Of a stretch of 64,000 bases of DNA, positions 1 to 9,963 are shown piece after piece; within the stretch, counting starts at the first letter, position 1, and the number at the start of each line of letters is the position of its first letter. A program made the position numbers and the translations under genes. The notes under the pieces are model-generated. The model did not search any database, was not told the origin of the DNA, and saw only the letters and a program-made list of their open reading frames with translations. This stretch comes from Hyphomonas sediminis. Lineage in GTDB: Bacteria; Pseudomonadota; Alphaproteobacteria; Caulobacterales; Hyphomonadaceae. The DNA lies in contig NZ_JAIEZP010000001.1 in assembly GCF_019679475.1 (NCBI RefSeq), forward strand, positions 682,001 through 746,000, given 5' to 3'.

Positions 1-179
1 CAACCGTTTTCATCCTCGACAGCCGCCTGCGCGCCGATGGCGTGAAAGTGACGGTCTATCGTCAGGTGAACACTGAAGGCCAATGGACCGACGCAACCGT
101 GGACCCGGAAACGGCCATCCAGCTCGAGAACAAGATTCTTGAGCGGGCGCGTCTTCTACGGACTTCCCAGATCGGCTAA
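1..179 (+). CDS. DUF3576 domain protein, C-terminal part (truncated by window edge)
   Basis: An open frame enters from the left edge and stops at TAA 177-179. Its last 58 codons read [20 protein letters not shown] at first and end in [12 protein letters not shown], which resembles the C-terminal end of DUF3576 proteins, small alphaproteobacterial (often lipoprotein) proteins of unknown function commonly found just before leuS. The start and any signal peptide lie outside the window. It is followed by leuS after a 50-bp gap, so the two may be cotranscribed. The family assignment is from recall of the C-terminal pattern only. Confidence 0.6.
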   Translation, partial: TVFILDSRLRADGVKVTVYRQVNTEGQWTDATVDPETAIQLENKILERARLLRTSQIG

Positions 180-229
180 AGCGCCGGCACGAGTCGACAA
201 CAACCCTATTGCATTCAAGGGAGCCGCGG

Positions 230-2797
230 ATGGCCACCCGTTATGATCCGCAGAGCGCGGAACCCCGTTGGCGTGAAGCCTGGGAAAAAGACGACATTTT
301 CCGGACCAAGGCGCCGAAGGACGCGCCCGGCGCGCCGAAAGCCTACGTGCTGGAGATGTTCCCCTACCCTTCCGGCCGCCTGCATATGGGCCATGTGCGC
401 AACTATGCGATGGGCGACGTGGTTGCCCGTCACCGCCGCGCCAAGGGATATAACGTTCTGCACCCGATGGGATGGGACGCGTTCGGCATGCCGGCGGAAA
501 ACGCCGCGATGGAACGCAAGGTCCACCCCGGCAAATGGACATATGCCAACATCGAGTCGATGAAGGCGCAGTTCCGCAAGCTTGGCCTGTCGCTGGACTG
601 GAGCCGCGAATTTGCGACCTGCGACCCGGAATATTACGGCGCCCAGCAGGCATTGTTCCTGAAGCTGATGGAAAGGGGCCTTGTCTATCGCAAGGCCTCC
701 AAGGTGAACTGGGACCCTGTGGACAACACCGTGCTCGCCAACGAGCAGGTGATCGACGGGCGCGGCTGGCGCTCGGGCGCGCTGGTGGAACAGCGCCAGC
801 TGACCCAATGGTTCTTCAAGATTACGGCGTATGCCGACGACCTGCTGGACGCCGTGCAGAAGCTGGAACGCTGGCCAGAGAAGGTCCGCACGATGCAGGC
901 CAACTGGATTGGCCGGTCTGAAGGGCTGGAGATGACCTTCGCCTTTGAAGGCACTGCGCCCGCCGGCTTTGAAGATGGCATCACCGTTTTCACGACGCGG
1001 CCCGATACGCTGTTTGGCGCGAGCTTTGTCGCACTGTCTCCGGATCATCCGCTGACGATCCAACTGGCGGAGACGTCTGAAGAATTGAAAGCCTTCCGCG
1101 CGAAATGCGCGCAGGTGGGCACCAGCGAGGAAGCCATCGAAAAAGCCGACAAGCTCGGCTTCGATACCGGCCTGACCGTCGCCCATCCGTTCGAGCCCGG
1201 ACGGACGGTTCCGGTCTGGGTCGCAAACTTCGTGCTGATGGGATATGGCACGGGCGCCATTTTTGGCTGCCCCGCGCATGACCAACGCGACCTCGACTTT
1301 GCGCGCAAGTTTGGCCTGGGCGTGTTCCCGGTGGTGCTGCCGCCCGACGCCGACGCGGCCAAGTTTGAAGTAGGCACCGAAGCCTATACCGGACCCGGAC
1401 ATATATATAAGTCTGGTTTCCTCGACGGCCTCGCCATCGACGAGGCCAAACGCGCCGCGATTGCGAAGATCGAAAGCGCCGGCCAGGGCGAAGGCAAGGT
1501 AAACTACCGCCTGCGCGACTGGGGTGTTTCGCGCCAGCGCTATTGGGGCTGCCCGATCCCGGTGATCCATTGCGAGGATTGCGGCGTGGTGGGCGTTCCG
1601 GAGGCGGATCTTCCTGTGCGCCTGCCCGATGACGTGACCTTCGACGTGCCCGGCAATCCGCTGGACCGCCACCCGAGCTGGAAGCATGTGAACTGCCCGA
1701 AATGCGGCAAGCCGGCCCGGCGCGAGACCGATACGCTGGACACGTTCGTGGACAGCTCCTGGTATTATGCGCGCTTTGCCAGCATTTCCGATCCGGAAGA
1801 GCGCGCTTACTGGCTGCCGGTCGATCAATATATCGGCGGCGTGGAACACGCGGTTCTCCACCTGCTCTATTCCCGCTTCTTCTCCCGCGCGATGCGCGAT
1901 GTCGGCGAGCTGGACCTGCCTTCGGGCGAGCCGTTCGCGGGCCTCTTCACGCAAGGGATGGTGACACACGAGACCTACAAATCCGAAGGCGGATTGTGGC
2001 TGGAACCTTCCGCTGTCGAGCGGAAGGACGGCAAGGTTATCGAGATTGCGACGGGCCAGCCTGTGAAGGTCGGCGCCATCGAGAAGATGTCGAAGTCCAA
2101 GAAAAATACGGTCGACCCCGACGCGATCGTCGCCACTTATGGTGCCGATGTGGCGCGCTGGTTCGTGCTGTCGGACTCTCCGCCTGAGCGGGATGTCGAG
2201 TGGACGCAGGCCGGGGCCGAAGGCGCTGCGCGGTTTGTCCAGCGCGTCTGGTCCTTCGTCGACGCCCTGCCCGAGGCAGGCCCCTTCCCTGCCCCCGCGG
2301 CGGACGATGCCTCAACCGCGTTGCGCAAGGCGAGCCACAAGGCGGTCGCCACCATCGACAAGGCAATCGAAGAGTTCCGGTTCAACTCTGCCATCGCTTC
2401 GGTGCATGAATGGGTGAACACGCTGAAGAAGGCCGAGTCTGACCCGGCAACCCTCGGCGCGCGTGTCGAGGGCGCCGACTTCCTCGCGCGCTGCCTGACG
2501 CCGTTCATGCCCCACCTTGCCGAAGCGTGCTGGGCGCGGATGGGCAAGCTGGGCCTCGTCTCCGTCGCCGCCTGGCCGGAAATCGACCCCAGCCTCGTGA
2601 CGGACGAATCCGTAACGCTGGCTGTTCAGGTGAACGGCAAGCGGCGCGGGGAGATCACGGTTGCCAAGGATCTGGCCAATGACGCGGTGGAAGCCGCCGC
2701 CATTGCGCTTCCCGAACTCGCCCCGTTTATCGAGGGCAAGAGCGTGAAGAAAACGATTGTTGTGCCCGGCCGGATTGTGAATATCGTGGTCGCATGA
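230..2797 (+). CDS. leuS: Leucyl-tRNA synthetase
   Basis: Class Ia aminoacyl-tRNA synthetase that charges tRNA-Leu with leucine in the cytoplasm. The 855-residue product has the usual bacterial LeuRS length. The HIGH signature appears as HMGH near residue 52, the editing (CP1) domain occupies the middle, KMSKS lies near residue 619, and the anticodon-binding and C-terminal domains follow. I chose ATG 230 because AAGGGAG sits a few bases upstream; an in-frame TTG at 209 would add seven residues. The stop overlaps lptE by ATGA, and leuS-lptE-holA is a typical alphaproteobacterial operon. Confidence 0.97.
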   Translation: MATRYDPQSAEPRWREAWEKDDIFRTKAPKDAPGAPKAYVLEMFPYPSGRLHMGHVRNYAMGDVVARHRRAKGYNVLHPMGWDAFGMPAENAAMERKVHPGKWTYANIESMKAQFRKLGLSLDWSREFATCDPEYYGAQQALFLKLMERGLVYRKASKVNWDPVDNTVLANEQVIDGRGWRSGALVEQRQLTQWFFKITAYADDLLDAVQKLERWPEKVRTMQANWIGRSEGLEMTFAFEGTAPAGFEDGITVFTTRPDTLFGASFVALSPDHPLTIQLAETSEELKAFRAKCAQVGTSEEAIEKADKLGFDTGLTVAHPFEPGRTVPVWVANFVLMGYGTGAIFGCPAHDQRDLDFARKFGLGVFPVVLPPDADAAKFEVGTEAYTGPGHIYKSGFLDGLAIDEAKRAAIAKIESAGQGEGKVNYRLRDWGVSRQRYWGCPIPVIHCEDCGVVGVPEADLPVRLPDDVTFDVPGNPLDRHPSWKHVNCPKCGKPARRETDTLDTFVDSSWYYARFASISDPEERAYWLPVDQYIGGVEHAVLHLLYSRFFSRAMRDVGELDLPSGEPFAGLFTQGMVTHETYKSEGGLWLEPSAVERKDGKVIEIATGQPVKVGAIEKMSKSKKNTVDPDAIVATYGADVARWFVLSDSPPERDVEWTQAGAEGAARFVQRVWSFVDALPEAGPFPAPAADDASTALRKASHKAVATIDKAIEEFRFNSAIASVHEWVNTLKKAESDPATLGARVEGADFLARCLTPFMPHLAEACWARMGKLGLVSVAAWPEIDPSLVTDESVTLAVQVNGKRRGEITVAKDLANDAVEAAAIALPELAPFIEGKSVKKTIVVPGRIVNIVVA

Positions 2798-3267
2798 AGT
2801 TTTTCCTGCCTGCCCTGATGCTGGTCGCCCTCGGCGCCTGCGGATTCCAGCCGGTCTATGCGCCGGCGAGCGGAAACTTTGCCGAGGCCGGAATGATCTC
2901 GGTCGCCCCGATCGAGGGGCGCGAAGGCTATATGCTGCGCCGGGAGCTACAGCAGGAACTGGCCATTGGCGTGCCGGGCCTGACGGAGAAGGTGACCCTG
3001 ACGGTCAAGCTGAAAAGCAATCTCAGCCGTCTCGCCCTGCGCCCAGATGGCGCTGCGTCCCGCTCGGGCATTCTGGCGACGGGCTCTTACAAGCTCGAAG
3101 GCGAGACTACGAATGTGAACGGGCGGCGGGAAGTTGAGACCGGCTTTCTCGTTCCGGATTCGCCCTATGGCGATATTGCCGCCCAGACCGATGCCCGCGA
3201 CCGGGCGATGCGGATGCTGGCGAAAGAGATCGCCGACGACATCCGCCTCAAATTCGCGACAAGCTGA
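2794..3267 (+). CDS. lptE: LPS-assembly lipoprotein LptE
   Basis: Outer-membrane lipoprotein that plugs and assembles the LptD barrel, which inserts lipopolysaccharide into the outer leaflet. The 157-residue protein has a short signal peptide ending in a lipobox (LVALGAC, lipidated Cys near residue 16). CGFQPVYAP immediately follows the cleavage site and is characteristic of alphaproteobacterial LptE. It starts inside the leuS stop (ATGA) and its own TGA overlaps the holA ATG by one base, so translation is probably coupled. The family is poorly conserved, and position between leuS and holA supports the call strongly. Confidence 0.9.
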   Translation: MKFFLPALMLVALGACGFQPVYAPASGNFAEAGMISVAPIEGREGYMLRRELQQELAIGVPGLTEKVTLTVKLKSNLSRLALRPDGAASRSGILATGSYKLEGETTNVNGRREVETGFLVPDSPYGDIAAQTDARDRAMRMLAKEIADDIRLKFATS

Positions 3268-4298
3268 TGCTGCACAAGGGACGCGCGGCGGAAGGTTTCG
3301 CCCGGCGGCCTGATCCGGATGTCTGGGCAGTGCTGGCTTTCGGCGAAGATGAAGGCCTCGCCTTCGATGCCGGCCAGTCGCTGATCGCCAGCTGGGGCGG
3401 AAAGCACGGCATGGATGTGACCGTGCTGGACGATGACGCCGTCCGCAAGGAACCGGCTCTCCTCTTCGATGCGCTCGAAGCGGTCTCCCTCCTGGGAGAT
3501 GCGCGCGCTGTTCGCCTGCGCACGAGTGGGGACAAGATCGCCGCCCTGATCATCGAAGCGATCGAGATCGGCGACAAAGACCCAGCGCGCTTTGCCGCCA
3601 AGCTGATCATCGAAGCGGGAAGCCTGCCGGCAAAATCCAAACTTCGCGGCGCGGCTGAAAGCGCCAAGCGGGCCGCCTGCCTGCAACTCTTCGCGGAGGA
3701 AGAAGCCGATGTGGCCGGGCGGGTGAAGACGGCTCTGCTGGCCGAAGGCGCCGTCATAGACCCCCCTGCCCTCGATGCTTTCGTGGGCGACCTTCCGGGG
3801 AACCGGGCGCTGGCCAATTCAGAAATCGAAAAGCTGGCGCTTTATGCACGCGGCCTTGGCCGGCCCCTGACGCTGGAAGACATCCGCGCGCTTTCGGCAA
3901 CAGATGTGAAGCAGGCGATTTCCGGCGTGATCAATGCCGCGCTGGATGGGCGGCCCGGTGAGGCGCATCACGCGCTCGACAAGCTGGCGGAAAACGGAAC
4001 AAGCGGCATCTCCATTCTCCGCTCCCTTCAGATGGAAGTACTCCGGATGCTGAGCGCGCACGAGAAGATCGCGGGCGGGGATGGCAATCCCGGAAAATAC
4101 CTGCGCCCGCCGATTTGGCCGAATGAATGGCCAGCCTTCCGCGTGCGCCTGGGCAAATGGCCGGCCAAACGCCTGATGCGCATAATGGAACGTATCCACG
4201 ACGCCGAGCGCCAGACGAAGGTTGCCGGACCGTCCGGTGACCCCGTCGTCCGGCTACTGATTAACGATTTGGCAAAGGCTGCTGAAGCCGTCCGTTAA
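3267..4298 (+). CDS. holA: DNA polymerase III subunit delta
   Basis: Clamp-loader delta subunit, which opens the beta sliding clamp so it can be placed on primed DNA. The 343-residue length fits the family, and the C-terminal segment with paired helices and the run RIHDAERQTKVAG is typical of HolA. No nucleotide-binding motif is expected or seen, because delta lacks ATPase activity. The ATG shares its A with the lptE stop. It is the last gene of the leuS operon and converges on parB, whose stop codon is only 8 bp away. Confidence 0.93.
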   Translation: MLHKGRAAEGFARRPDPDVWAVLAFGEDEGLAFDAGQSLIASWGGKHGMDVTVLDDDAVRKEPALLFDALEAVSLLGDARAVRLRTSGDKIAALIIEAIEIGDKDPARFAAKLIIEAGSLPAKSKLRGAAESAKRAACLQLFAEEEADVAGRVKTALLAEGAVIDPPALDAFVGDLPGNRALANSEIEKLALYARGLGRPLTLEDIRALSATDVKQAISGVINAALDGRPGEAHHALDKLAENGTSGISILRSLQMEVLRMLSAHEKIAGGDGNPGKYLRPPIWPNEWPAFRVRLGKWPAKRLMRIMERIHDAERQTKVAGPSGDPVVRLLINDLAKAAEAVR

Positions 4299-4319
4299 CG
4301 GACCGTTTACTCCGGTCCG
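4299..4319. terminator. Possible hairpin between converging holA and parB
   Basis: CGGACC (4299-4304) and GGTCCG (4314-4319) form a 6-bp stem with a 9-nt loop, overlapping the parB 3' end. There is no clean T-tract on either strand, so termination is only a suggestion from position. Confidence 0.25.
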
Positions 4320-5272
4320 CGGCGTTTTGCGGTGAGCCGCCTGCAGACATCATCGAGCTGTTCCAGATCCCGGTACTTGATCCGGATCTCGCCGCCATTG
4401 CGGCCGTGACGGATATCGACATCAAGGCCGAGCGTGCGGCTGATATCGGCTTCCAGGGCCTCGGTGTTGATGTCTTTCATCGGCTCGGCTGAACCGGGCA
4501 TCGACTTCGTTTCAATCGGGCCGCCATCGCGGGCTTCGCGGGCGCGGGCCTCAACCTCACGAACGCTGAGCCCCTTCTCCACCGCAAGCTCAACGAGGGC
4601 TTCCGGATCCGGCGCGCCGAGCGCGGCGCGGGCGTGACCGGCACTGATGCGCCCGTCCCGGACATGCGCGCGGGCGCTGTCGGGCAGCTGCAGAAGGCGA
4701 AGCGTATTGGCGATGTGGGCGCGGCTCTTCCCAACACTTGCCGCGAGGCTTTCCTGCGTCTTGCCGAAGCGCTTCATCAACGCGTCATAAGCCTCGGCCT
4801 CTTCAATCGCATTGAGGTCGGATCGCTGGACGTTTTCAATGATGCCGATCTCGAGAAGCTCGAGTTCGTCCACACTGCGAACGATGGCCGGAATATGGGT
4901 GAGGCCCGCCATGCGGGCCGCGCGCCAGCGGCGTTCGCCGGCGATGATCTGGAACTTGCCCTCATCCTTCGGATCGGGACGAACGAGGATCGCCTGAAGC
5001 ACACCTTTGGCCTTCAGCGAGTCGGCAAGTTCCCGAAGGTTTTCCTCCGAGAAGGTTCGACGGGGCTGGGCCGGATTTCGCCGGATAAGGTCGATCGCGA
5101 TCTCATTGGGCCGGTCTGCGGGAGGCGGCTGCTGCGCCGGCGCGTCAGATTGCGTGGCCGGCGCCTGGGTCGCAGGCCGGGTATTCATCGCTTCGACTTC
5201 ACCGATCAGGGCCGAAAGGCCCCGGCCAAGACGGCTCGGGCGTCCGCGATTGTCTTCAGCCGGATCGCTCAT
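4307..5272 (-). CDS. parB: Chromosome-partitioning protein ParB
   Basis: CTP-dependent DNA clamp that loads at parS and spreads to mark the origin for segregation. The 321-residue protein has an N-terminal LGRGLSALIGE segment (residues 15-25) that in this family contacts ParA. The CTP-binding motif GERRWRA is at 112-118, a helix-turn-helix for parS recognition lies around 172-195, and a C-terminal dimerisation domain follows. ATG 5272 overlaps the parA stop by ATGA. Its likely targets are the parS sites at 6632 and 7155, 1.4-1.9 kb upstream in the same gene cluster. Confidence 0.97.
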   Translation of the reverse strand: MSDPAEDNRGRPSRLGRGLSALIGEVEAMNTRPATQAPATQSDAPAQQPPPADRPNEIAIDLIRRNPAQPRRTFSEENLRELADSLKAKGVLQAILVRPDPKDEGKFQIIAGERRWRAARMAGLTHIPAIVRSVDELELLEIGIIENVQRSDLNAIEEAEAYDALMKRFGKTQESLAASVGKSRAHIANTLRLLQLPDSARAHVRDGRISAGHARAALGAPDPEALVELAVEKGLSVREVEARAREARDGGPIETKSMPGSAEPMKDINTEALEADISRTLGLDVDIRHGRNGGEIRIKYRDLEQLDDVCRRLTAKRRGPE

Positions 5273-6075
5273 GCCGCCCTCGCCTTTTCACGCTGCAACA
5301 CTTCGGAAGCAAGGCGGATATACGCCTCGCTGCCTGGGCAACGATAATCATAAAGGAGCGCAGGCTTGCCGAAGGACGGGGCTTCCGACAGGCGGACATT
5401 GCGCGGGATGACCGTGTTGTAGACCTTTGAGCCGAAGAAGGCCCGGACCTCATTGGCGACCTGATCGGACAGGCTGTTGCGCCGGTCATACATGGTGAGC
5501 ACGACGCCCTGGATTTCGAGCGTCGGATTGAGGCCGGAGCGGACAACCTCGACCGTGCGCAGGAGCTGGGTCAGACCTTCCAGGGCAAGGAACTCGCACT
5601 GGAGCGGAACGAGCAGCGCATCGGCCGCAGTCATCGCATTGACCGTGAGCGCAGACAGCGATGGCGGGCAATCGATCAGCACATAGTCATACTTCACCAG
5701 TCCGCCCTGTTCGACCCGGTCGACATAGGAGTGGATGGATTCACGCAAACGGTATGACCGGCGGGAATCCCCGGCGAGCTCCGTTTCGACACCCGAGAGG
5801 TTCTCATCGCCGGGCACAATGTCGAGCCGCGGAACGATGGTCGAGAGCACCGCTTCTTCGAGCGGGATCCGGTCGACCACCAGATCGTAGGACGTCATCA
5901 GACGCTCGGCACGTGAAATGCCCAGGCCGGTCGAGGCGTTGCCCTGGGCATCGAAATCGATGATGAGGACGCGGCGACCAACGGCAGCGAGCGCGGTTCC
6001 GAGATTGATCGAAGTCGTGGTCTTGCCGACCCCGCCTTTCTGATTCACCACGGCGAAAATTCTGGGCCTAGTCAT
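5269..6075 (-). CDS. parA: Chromosome-partitioning ATPase ParA
   Basis: Walker-type ATPase that forms the DNA-bound gradient used to pull ParB-parS complexes to the cell pole. The deviant Walker A motif KGGVGKTT is at residues 13-20 when ATG 6075 is used. That start gives 268 residues, close to Caulobacter ParA; an in-frame TTG at 6099 would add eight residues and overlap rsmG more. GGGAGG lies about 12 nt before the ATG. It is translationally coupled to parB (ATGA) and overlaps the rsmG stop by 8 bp. Confidence 0.96.
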   Translation of the reverse strand: MTRPRIFAVVNQKGGVGKTTTSINLGTALAAVGRRVLIIDFDAQGNASTGLGISRAERLMTSYDLVVDRIPLEEAVLSTIVPRLDIVPGDENLSGVETELAGDSRRSYRLRESIHSYVDRVEQGGLVKYDYVLIDCPPSLSALTVNAMTAADALLVPLQCEFLALEGLTQLLRTVEVVRSGLNPTLEIQGVVLTMYDRRNSLSDQVANEVRAFFGSKVYNTVIPRNVRLSEAPSFGKPALLYDYRCPGSEAYIRLASEVLQREKARAA

Positions 6076-6691
6076 GACGACGTGCGACCTCCCTGACAAT
6101 CAAGATGACGCCTGACCCACCACTGCGACTTGGAATCGCTTCATAAGCGAAATTCCATCTTTGGCGGGCTTCAGTCAATTCCTCTTTCCAGCGTTCGCCC
6201 TTCGGGAAAACCCCCGTCGCGCCTTTCCGGAGCCAGGGCGATGCGTATTCCAGAAGTTGTGGCATCGGTGCAAAGGCCCGGGCGGTGACATAATCGGCCT
6301 TGATTGGAGGCGCCGCTTCGATCCGGCCCTGATAGACAGAGGCGTTCAAACCAGCCGCTTCGATGGCCGCGCGCAGGAAGACGCATTTCTTGCCGACACT
6401 TTCCATCATCGTCACATGACCGCCGGGCCGCGCCGCCGCGATGATCAAACCGGGAAAGCCGGCGCCCGATCCGAGATCAACTACGCGGGCCGCTTCCGGA
6501 AGATGATCGAGGAGCTGCCAGGAGTCGCCGACATGGCGCGTCCAGATCTGTGGCCATTCTTTCGGACCGATAAGATTCGACTTCTGCCGCCAGACATCGA
6601 GTTCGGAAATGATCCGGTCCAGCCGGTCCAATGTTTCACGTGAAACATCATTGGCGGCCAGGAAGGCCGCGCGGTCTTCGCGTTCGGTCAT
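6068..6691 (-). CDS. rsmG: 16S rRNA (guanine-527-N7)-methyltransferase RsmG
   Basis: SAM-dependent enzyme that methylates G527 of 16S rRNA (formerly GidB). The 207-residue protein has the motif I region VVDLGSGAGFPGLI in its middle. The N-terminal peptide DVSRETLDRLD is partly imposed by the parS palindrome at 6632-6647, whose bases are read as codons here. The gene sits 3 bp after mnmG and overlaps parA, as in the classic gidAB-parAB arrangement. Confidence 0.95.
   Translation of the reverse strand: MTEREDRAAFLAANDVSRETLDRLDRIISELDVWRQKSNLIGPKEWPQIWTRHVGDSWQLLDHLPEAARVVDLGSGAGFPGLIIAAARPGGHVTMMESVGKKCVFLRAAIEAAGLNASVYQGRIEAAPPIKADYVTARAFAPMPQLLEYASPWLRKGATGVFPKGERWKEELTEARQRWNFAYEAIPSRSGGSGVILIVREVARRHD
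6632..6647. promoter_or_regulatory. parS: parS centromere site 1
   Basis: Perfect 16-bp palindrome TGTTTCACGTGAAACA, identical to the universal bacterial parS consensus and embedded in the rsmG coding sequence. It is the loading site for ParB and lies about 7.4 kb from the candidate origin. Confidence 0.97.
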
Positions 6692-6694
6692 CTT

Positions 6695-8560
6695 TCACCC
6701 GGCTTTCCGGACACGGCGGACATGGCCGAGTAGCGCCGTCAGCGCGCCCGGCGTTACACCTTCAATACGCGCGGCCTGACCAAGTGTGCCCGGTCTGACC
6801 GCTTTGAGTTTCTGGCGCACCTCATTCGAGAGGCTTCCGATGGAATCATAATCAAGATCAGGCGGAATGGTCAGCGCCTCATCACGGCGGAGCGCGGCAA
6901 CGTCTTCGGCCTGGCGATCCAGATAGGCGGCGTAGAGCGCTTCAATCTCGATCTGCGATGCAATGGACTCCGGAACATCGGACAGCTCCGGCCAGACGGC
7001 GCGGAGTTCGGCAAAGCCGATGTCCTTGTAAGAGAGATATTCCCAGCCGGACCGGACGCGGCCATCCTGGTTCACCGTCCACCCATTCTTCGCGGCAGCC
7101 GCCGGACTGAGATTGAGGGCTTTGAGACGATTCCGGGCCGATTCCAGTTCCGAATGTTTCACGTGAAACATCGCGGACCGTTTCTCACCCACGACCCCGA
7201 CATCGATCCCTTTTTGTGTGAGGCGCTGGTCGGCATTGTCCGCCCGAAGCGCTAGCCGGTATTCGGCGCGCGAGGTGAACATCCGATAGGGCTCGGTGAC
7301 GCCACGGGTCACGAGGTCGTCGATCAGGACACCGATATAGGCTTCGGCGCGGTCGAAGATGACCGGGTCTTTTCCGGCGGCGGCGCGCGCGGCGTTGAGG
7401 CCCGCCATCAGACCTTGGGCGCCAGCTTCTTCGTAACCGGTTGTGCCATTGATCTGGCCAGCGAGATAAAGGCCGGGCTGGACTTTCACTTCAAGCGCCG
7501 GGCTGAGCGCGCGCGGGTCAACATAGTCATATTCGATCGCATAGGCATGCTGGAGGATGACGACATCTTCCAGGCCAGGGATCGTGCGGATGAACTTCTC
7601 CTGGACCTCTTCGGGAAGCGAGGTGGAGATGCCATTCGGATAGACGGTGTGATCGTCGAGGCCTTCAGGCTCGAGAAAGACCTGGTGGCGGTCGCGGTCG
7701 CCAAAGCGATTCACCTTGTCCTCGATCGAGGGGCAGTAGCGCGGGCCGCGTCCGGAGATGGCACCGGAATAGACCGCCGACTCGTTCATGTGTTCTTCGA
7801 TGATCGAATGGGTTTCCGGTGTCGTCCAAGTGATGCCACATTGGACCTGCGGAACGGTGATTTCCGAATTGAGGAAAGAGAACGGGATCGGCGCGTCATC
7901 GGCAGGCTGCATCTCGAGCCGATCCCAATGGATGGTGCGGCCATCGAGCCGGGCCGGGGTGCCGGTCTTGAGGCGGCCCATCGGGAGGCCGAGATTATAG
8001 AGCCGGTCCGAAAGACCGATGGACGGCGCTTCGCCAACCCGGCCCGCCGGGATGCGCTTGGCGCCGATATGGATAACGCCCTTGAGGAAGGTGCCGGTGG
8101 TGATGACGACCTTCGCCGCGCCATAGCGATTGCCCGACAGGCCGACCACACCGCGCACGGCGCCGTCTTCGACGATCAGGTCTTCGGCGCCGTCTTCAAT
8201 GAGGGTGAGGTTTGGATAGTCGCCCAGCTCGGCCTGCATCGCTTCGCGGTAGAGTTTCCGGTCGATCTGCGAGCGGGGACCCCAGACGGCGGGGCCTTTG
8301 GAGCGGTTCAGCATCCGGTACTGGATGCCGGCCTTATCCGCCATCCGGCCCATGACGCCATCGAGCGCATCGATCTCGCGGACGAGGTGGCCTTTGCCGA
8401 GACCGCCGATCGCCGGGTTGCAGCTCATCTCGCCAATCGTCGATCGCTTGTGGGTGATGAGGGCCGTGCGCGCGCCAAAGCGGGCCGCCGCAGCCGCAGC
8501 TTCGCAACCGGCATGACCGCCGCCAATGACAATAACGTCGAAGTCCGGGAAGTCCGGCAT
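6695..8560 (-). CDS. mnmG: tRNA uridine-34 5-carboxymethylaminomethyl modification enzyme MnmG
   Basis: FAD-binding subunit of the MnmE-MnmG complex, which installs the cmnm5 group on wobble uridine 34 of several tRNAs. The 621-residue length is standard. The dinucleotide-binding motif [11 protein letters not shown] is at residues 12-22, and the C-terminal helical domain ends with repeated Ala/Arg-rich helices. The second parS site is inside the gene and is read as MFHVKH. A perfect CtrA box overlaps the start codon, so initiation from the mnmG promoter may be cell-cycle controlled. It is separated from mnmE by 64 bp. Confidence 0.97.
   Translation of the reverse strand: MPDFPDFDVIVIGGGHAGCEAAAAAARFGARTALITHKRSTIGEMSCNPAIGGLGKGHLVREIDALDGVMGRMADKAGIQYRMLNRSKGPAVWGPRSQIDRKLYREAMQAELGDYPNLTLIEDGAEDLIVEDGAVRGVVGLSGNRYGAAKVVITTGTFLKGVIHIGAKRIPAGRVGEAPSIGLSDRLYNLGLPMGRLKTGTPARLDGRTIHWDRLEMQPADDAPIPFSFLNSEITVPQVQCGITWTTPETHSIIEEHMNESAVYSGAISGRGPRYCPSIEDKVNRFGDRDRHQVFLEPEGLDDHTVYPNGISTSLPEEVQEKFIRTIPGLEDVVILQHAYAIEYDYVDPRALSPALEVKVQPGLYLAGQINGTTGYEEAGAQGLMAGLNAARAAAGKDPVIFDRAEAYIGVLIDDLVTRGVTEPYRMFTSRAEYRLALRADNADQRLTQKGIDVGVVGEKRSAMFHVKHSELESARNRLKALNLSPAAAAKNGWTVNQDGRVRSGWEYLSYKDIGFAELRAVWPELSDVPESIASQIEIEALYAAYLDRQAEDVAALRRDEALTIPPDLDYDSIGSLSNEVRQKLKAVRPGTLGQAARIEGVTPGALTALLGHVRRVRKAG
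7155..7170. promoter_or_regulatory. parS: parS centromere site 2
   Basis: Second exact copy of TGTTTCACGTGAAACA, 523 bp from site 1 and within mnmG. Two sites in coding sequence near parAB reproduce the Caulobacter-type arrangement. Confidence 0.97.
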
Positions 8561-8574
8561 TAACCAACCCTTAA
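8560..8574. promoter_or_regulatory. CtrA-type response-regulator box at the mnmG start
   Basis: TTAACCAACCCTTAA is an exact match to TTAA-N7-TTAA, the CtrA consensus. It begins on the last base of the mnmG initiator region and runs into the 64-bp mnmE-mnmG gap. CtrA is the master cell-cycle regulator that represses origin firing in Caulobacter, and the mnmG (gidA) promoter is origin-proximal. Function is inferred; the match itself is plain. Confidence 0.7.
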
Positions 8575-8624
8575 GTGCTGCTTGAGGCGGCTATATAACG
8601 CCGCGAGCCTTCAAACCCTAGGGG

Positions 8625-9950
8625 TCATTTTCCGATGCAGAATTGGGAGAAGACCGCGCCCAGGACATCCTCGACATCGATCCGGCCGATGACGGAGGAG
8701 AGCTGGCGAAGCGCCATGCGGATGTCTTCGGCGGCGAGTTCGGCGCCAATGTCATCACGCAAAGCGGCGTGGGCCGCCTTGAGGCTCTCACGACCCGCAA
8801 CCAGTTTTTCGCGATGGCGGGCGCGGGTGATGACCGGGGCTTCGACCGAGGCGGCGCGTTGAGAGACGAAGCCAGCGATCCGGGATTCGAGCTTTTCTAT
8901 ACCGTCGCCGCTCGCCGCTGAAATGGGAAGCGCGCCGTCGGGCGCCAGAATGGCCGGGCGGACATCAGCCTTGTTGAAGACGACAATATCCTGCGCTTCG
9001 ATAGGCCCCGGGGGAGGGGAGGGGTTTTCCCCGTCGATGACGTGGATACGAAGATCGGCTTCGGCGGCGGCGCGGCGCGCGCGGCGCACACCTTCGGCTT
9101 CAACCACATCGTCGGTTTCACGCAGGCCAGCCGTGTCGGCAATCCAAACGACCTGGCCGCCGAGGACGAGGCGGACTTCGACCACGTCGCGCGTGGTGCC
9201 CGCAATGTCGGTGACGATGGCCGCTTCGCGCCGGGCAAGGCGGTTAAGAATCGAAGACTTGCCTGCGTTGGGCGGCCCGACGATGGCAATGCGGAACCCG
9301 TCGCGGATGCGTTCGCCTACGCCCCGATCACCTAGCCCGGATTCGATTTCAGCGATGACCTTGTCCAGCCGCGAGAGGATCGGGCGAAGGGTGTCTTCGG
9401 GAACGTCTCCCTCATCGGGGAAGTCTATCATCACTTCAACGAGGGCGAGCGCGCCGGTCAGTTCCTCGCGCCAAGCGTCATAGATTTCAGTGAGGCCGCC
9501 GCCGAGTTGGCGAAGGGCCTGGGCTTTCTGCGAGGCGGTTTCCGCTTCGATGATGTCGGCGACACCCTCTGCCTCGGTAAGATCCAGTTTACCATTTTCA
9601 AAGGCGCGGCGCGTGAACTCTCCCGGCTCGGCCAGACGTACTCCGGATACAGAGGTCAGCGCACGGAGCGCATGATCGATGACCGCGGGGCCGCCATGCA
9701 GGTAAAGTTCCAGAGTGTCTTCGCCGGTATAGGAATTGGGGCCGGGGGCGAAGAGGGCGATGCCCTGGTCGATCTGCTCGCCGGCGGAGTCATATATATA
9801 TGTCAGCGCGGCGCGCTTGGGCGCGGGCAGGCCCGAGGACAGAAACACCTTGCCGATGCCGGCTACGGCGGGACCGGAAATCCGGATGATGGCAATGGCC
9901 GAAGGGGGAGGGCCAGAGGCGAGCGCGCAGATTGTGTCTTGCGCGCCCAT
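8625..9950 (-). CDS. mnmE: tRNA modification GTPase MnmE
   Basis: GTPase partner of MnmG in wobble-uridine modification. The 441-residue protein shows the N-terminal formyl-THF-binding domain, then an inserted G domain with G1 GPPNAGKSS (225-233), a G2/G3 segment containing AGTTRD, and NKAD for guanine specificity. It ends with the diagnostic C-terminal CIGK, whose cysteine is needed for modification. ATG 9950 lies 13 bp after the rho stop, suggesting a shared transcript. The stop is followed by the short gap carrying the CtrA box. Confidence 0.97.
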   Translation of the reverse strand: MGAQDTICALASGPPPSAIAIIRISGPAVAGIGKVFLSSGLPAPKRAALTYIYDSAGEQIDQGIALFAPGPNSYTGEDTLELYLHGGPAVIDHALRALTSVSGVRLAEPGEFTRRAFENGKLDLTEAEGVADIIEAETASQKAQALRQLGGGLTEIYDAWREELTGALALVEVMIDFPDEGDVPEDTLRPILSRLDKVIAEIESGLGDRGVGERIRDGFRIAIVGPPNAGKSSILNRLARREAAIVTDIAGTTRDVVEVRLVLGGQVVWIADTAGLRETDDVVEAEGVRRARRAAAEADLRIHVIDGENPSPPPGPIEAQDIVVFNKADVRPAILAPDGALPISAASGDGIEKLESRIAGFVSQRAASVEAPVITRARHREKLVAGRESLKAAHAALRDDIGAELAAEDIRMALRQLSSVIGRIDVEDVLGAVFSQFCIGK

Positions 9951-9963
9951 CGCGCCTGGCTCC

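Noticed and set aside
4295..4309. TTAA-N7-TTTA resembling a CtrA site
   Set aside because: It lies between two converging genes and has one mismatch, so a promoter role is unlikely; probably chance within the holA/parB hairpin.
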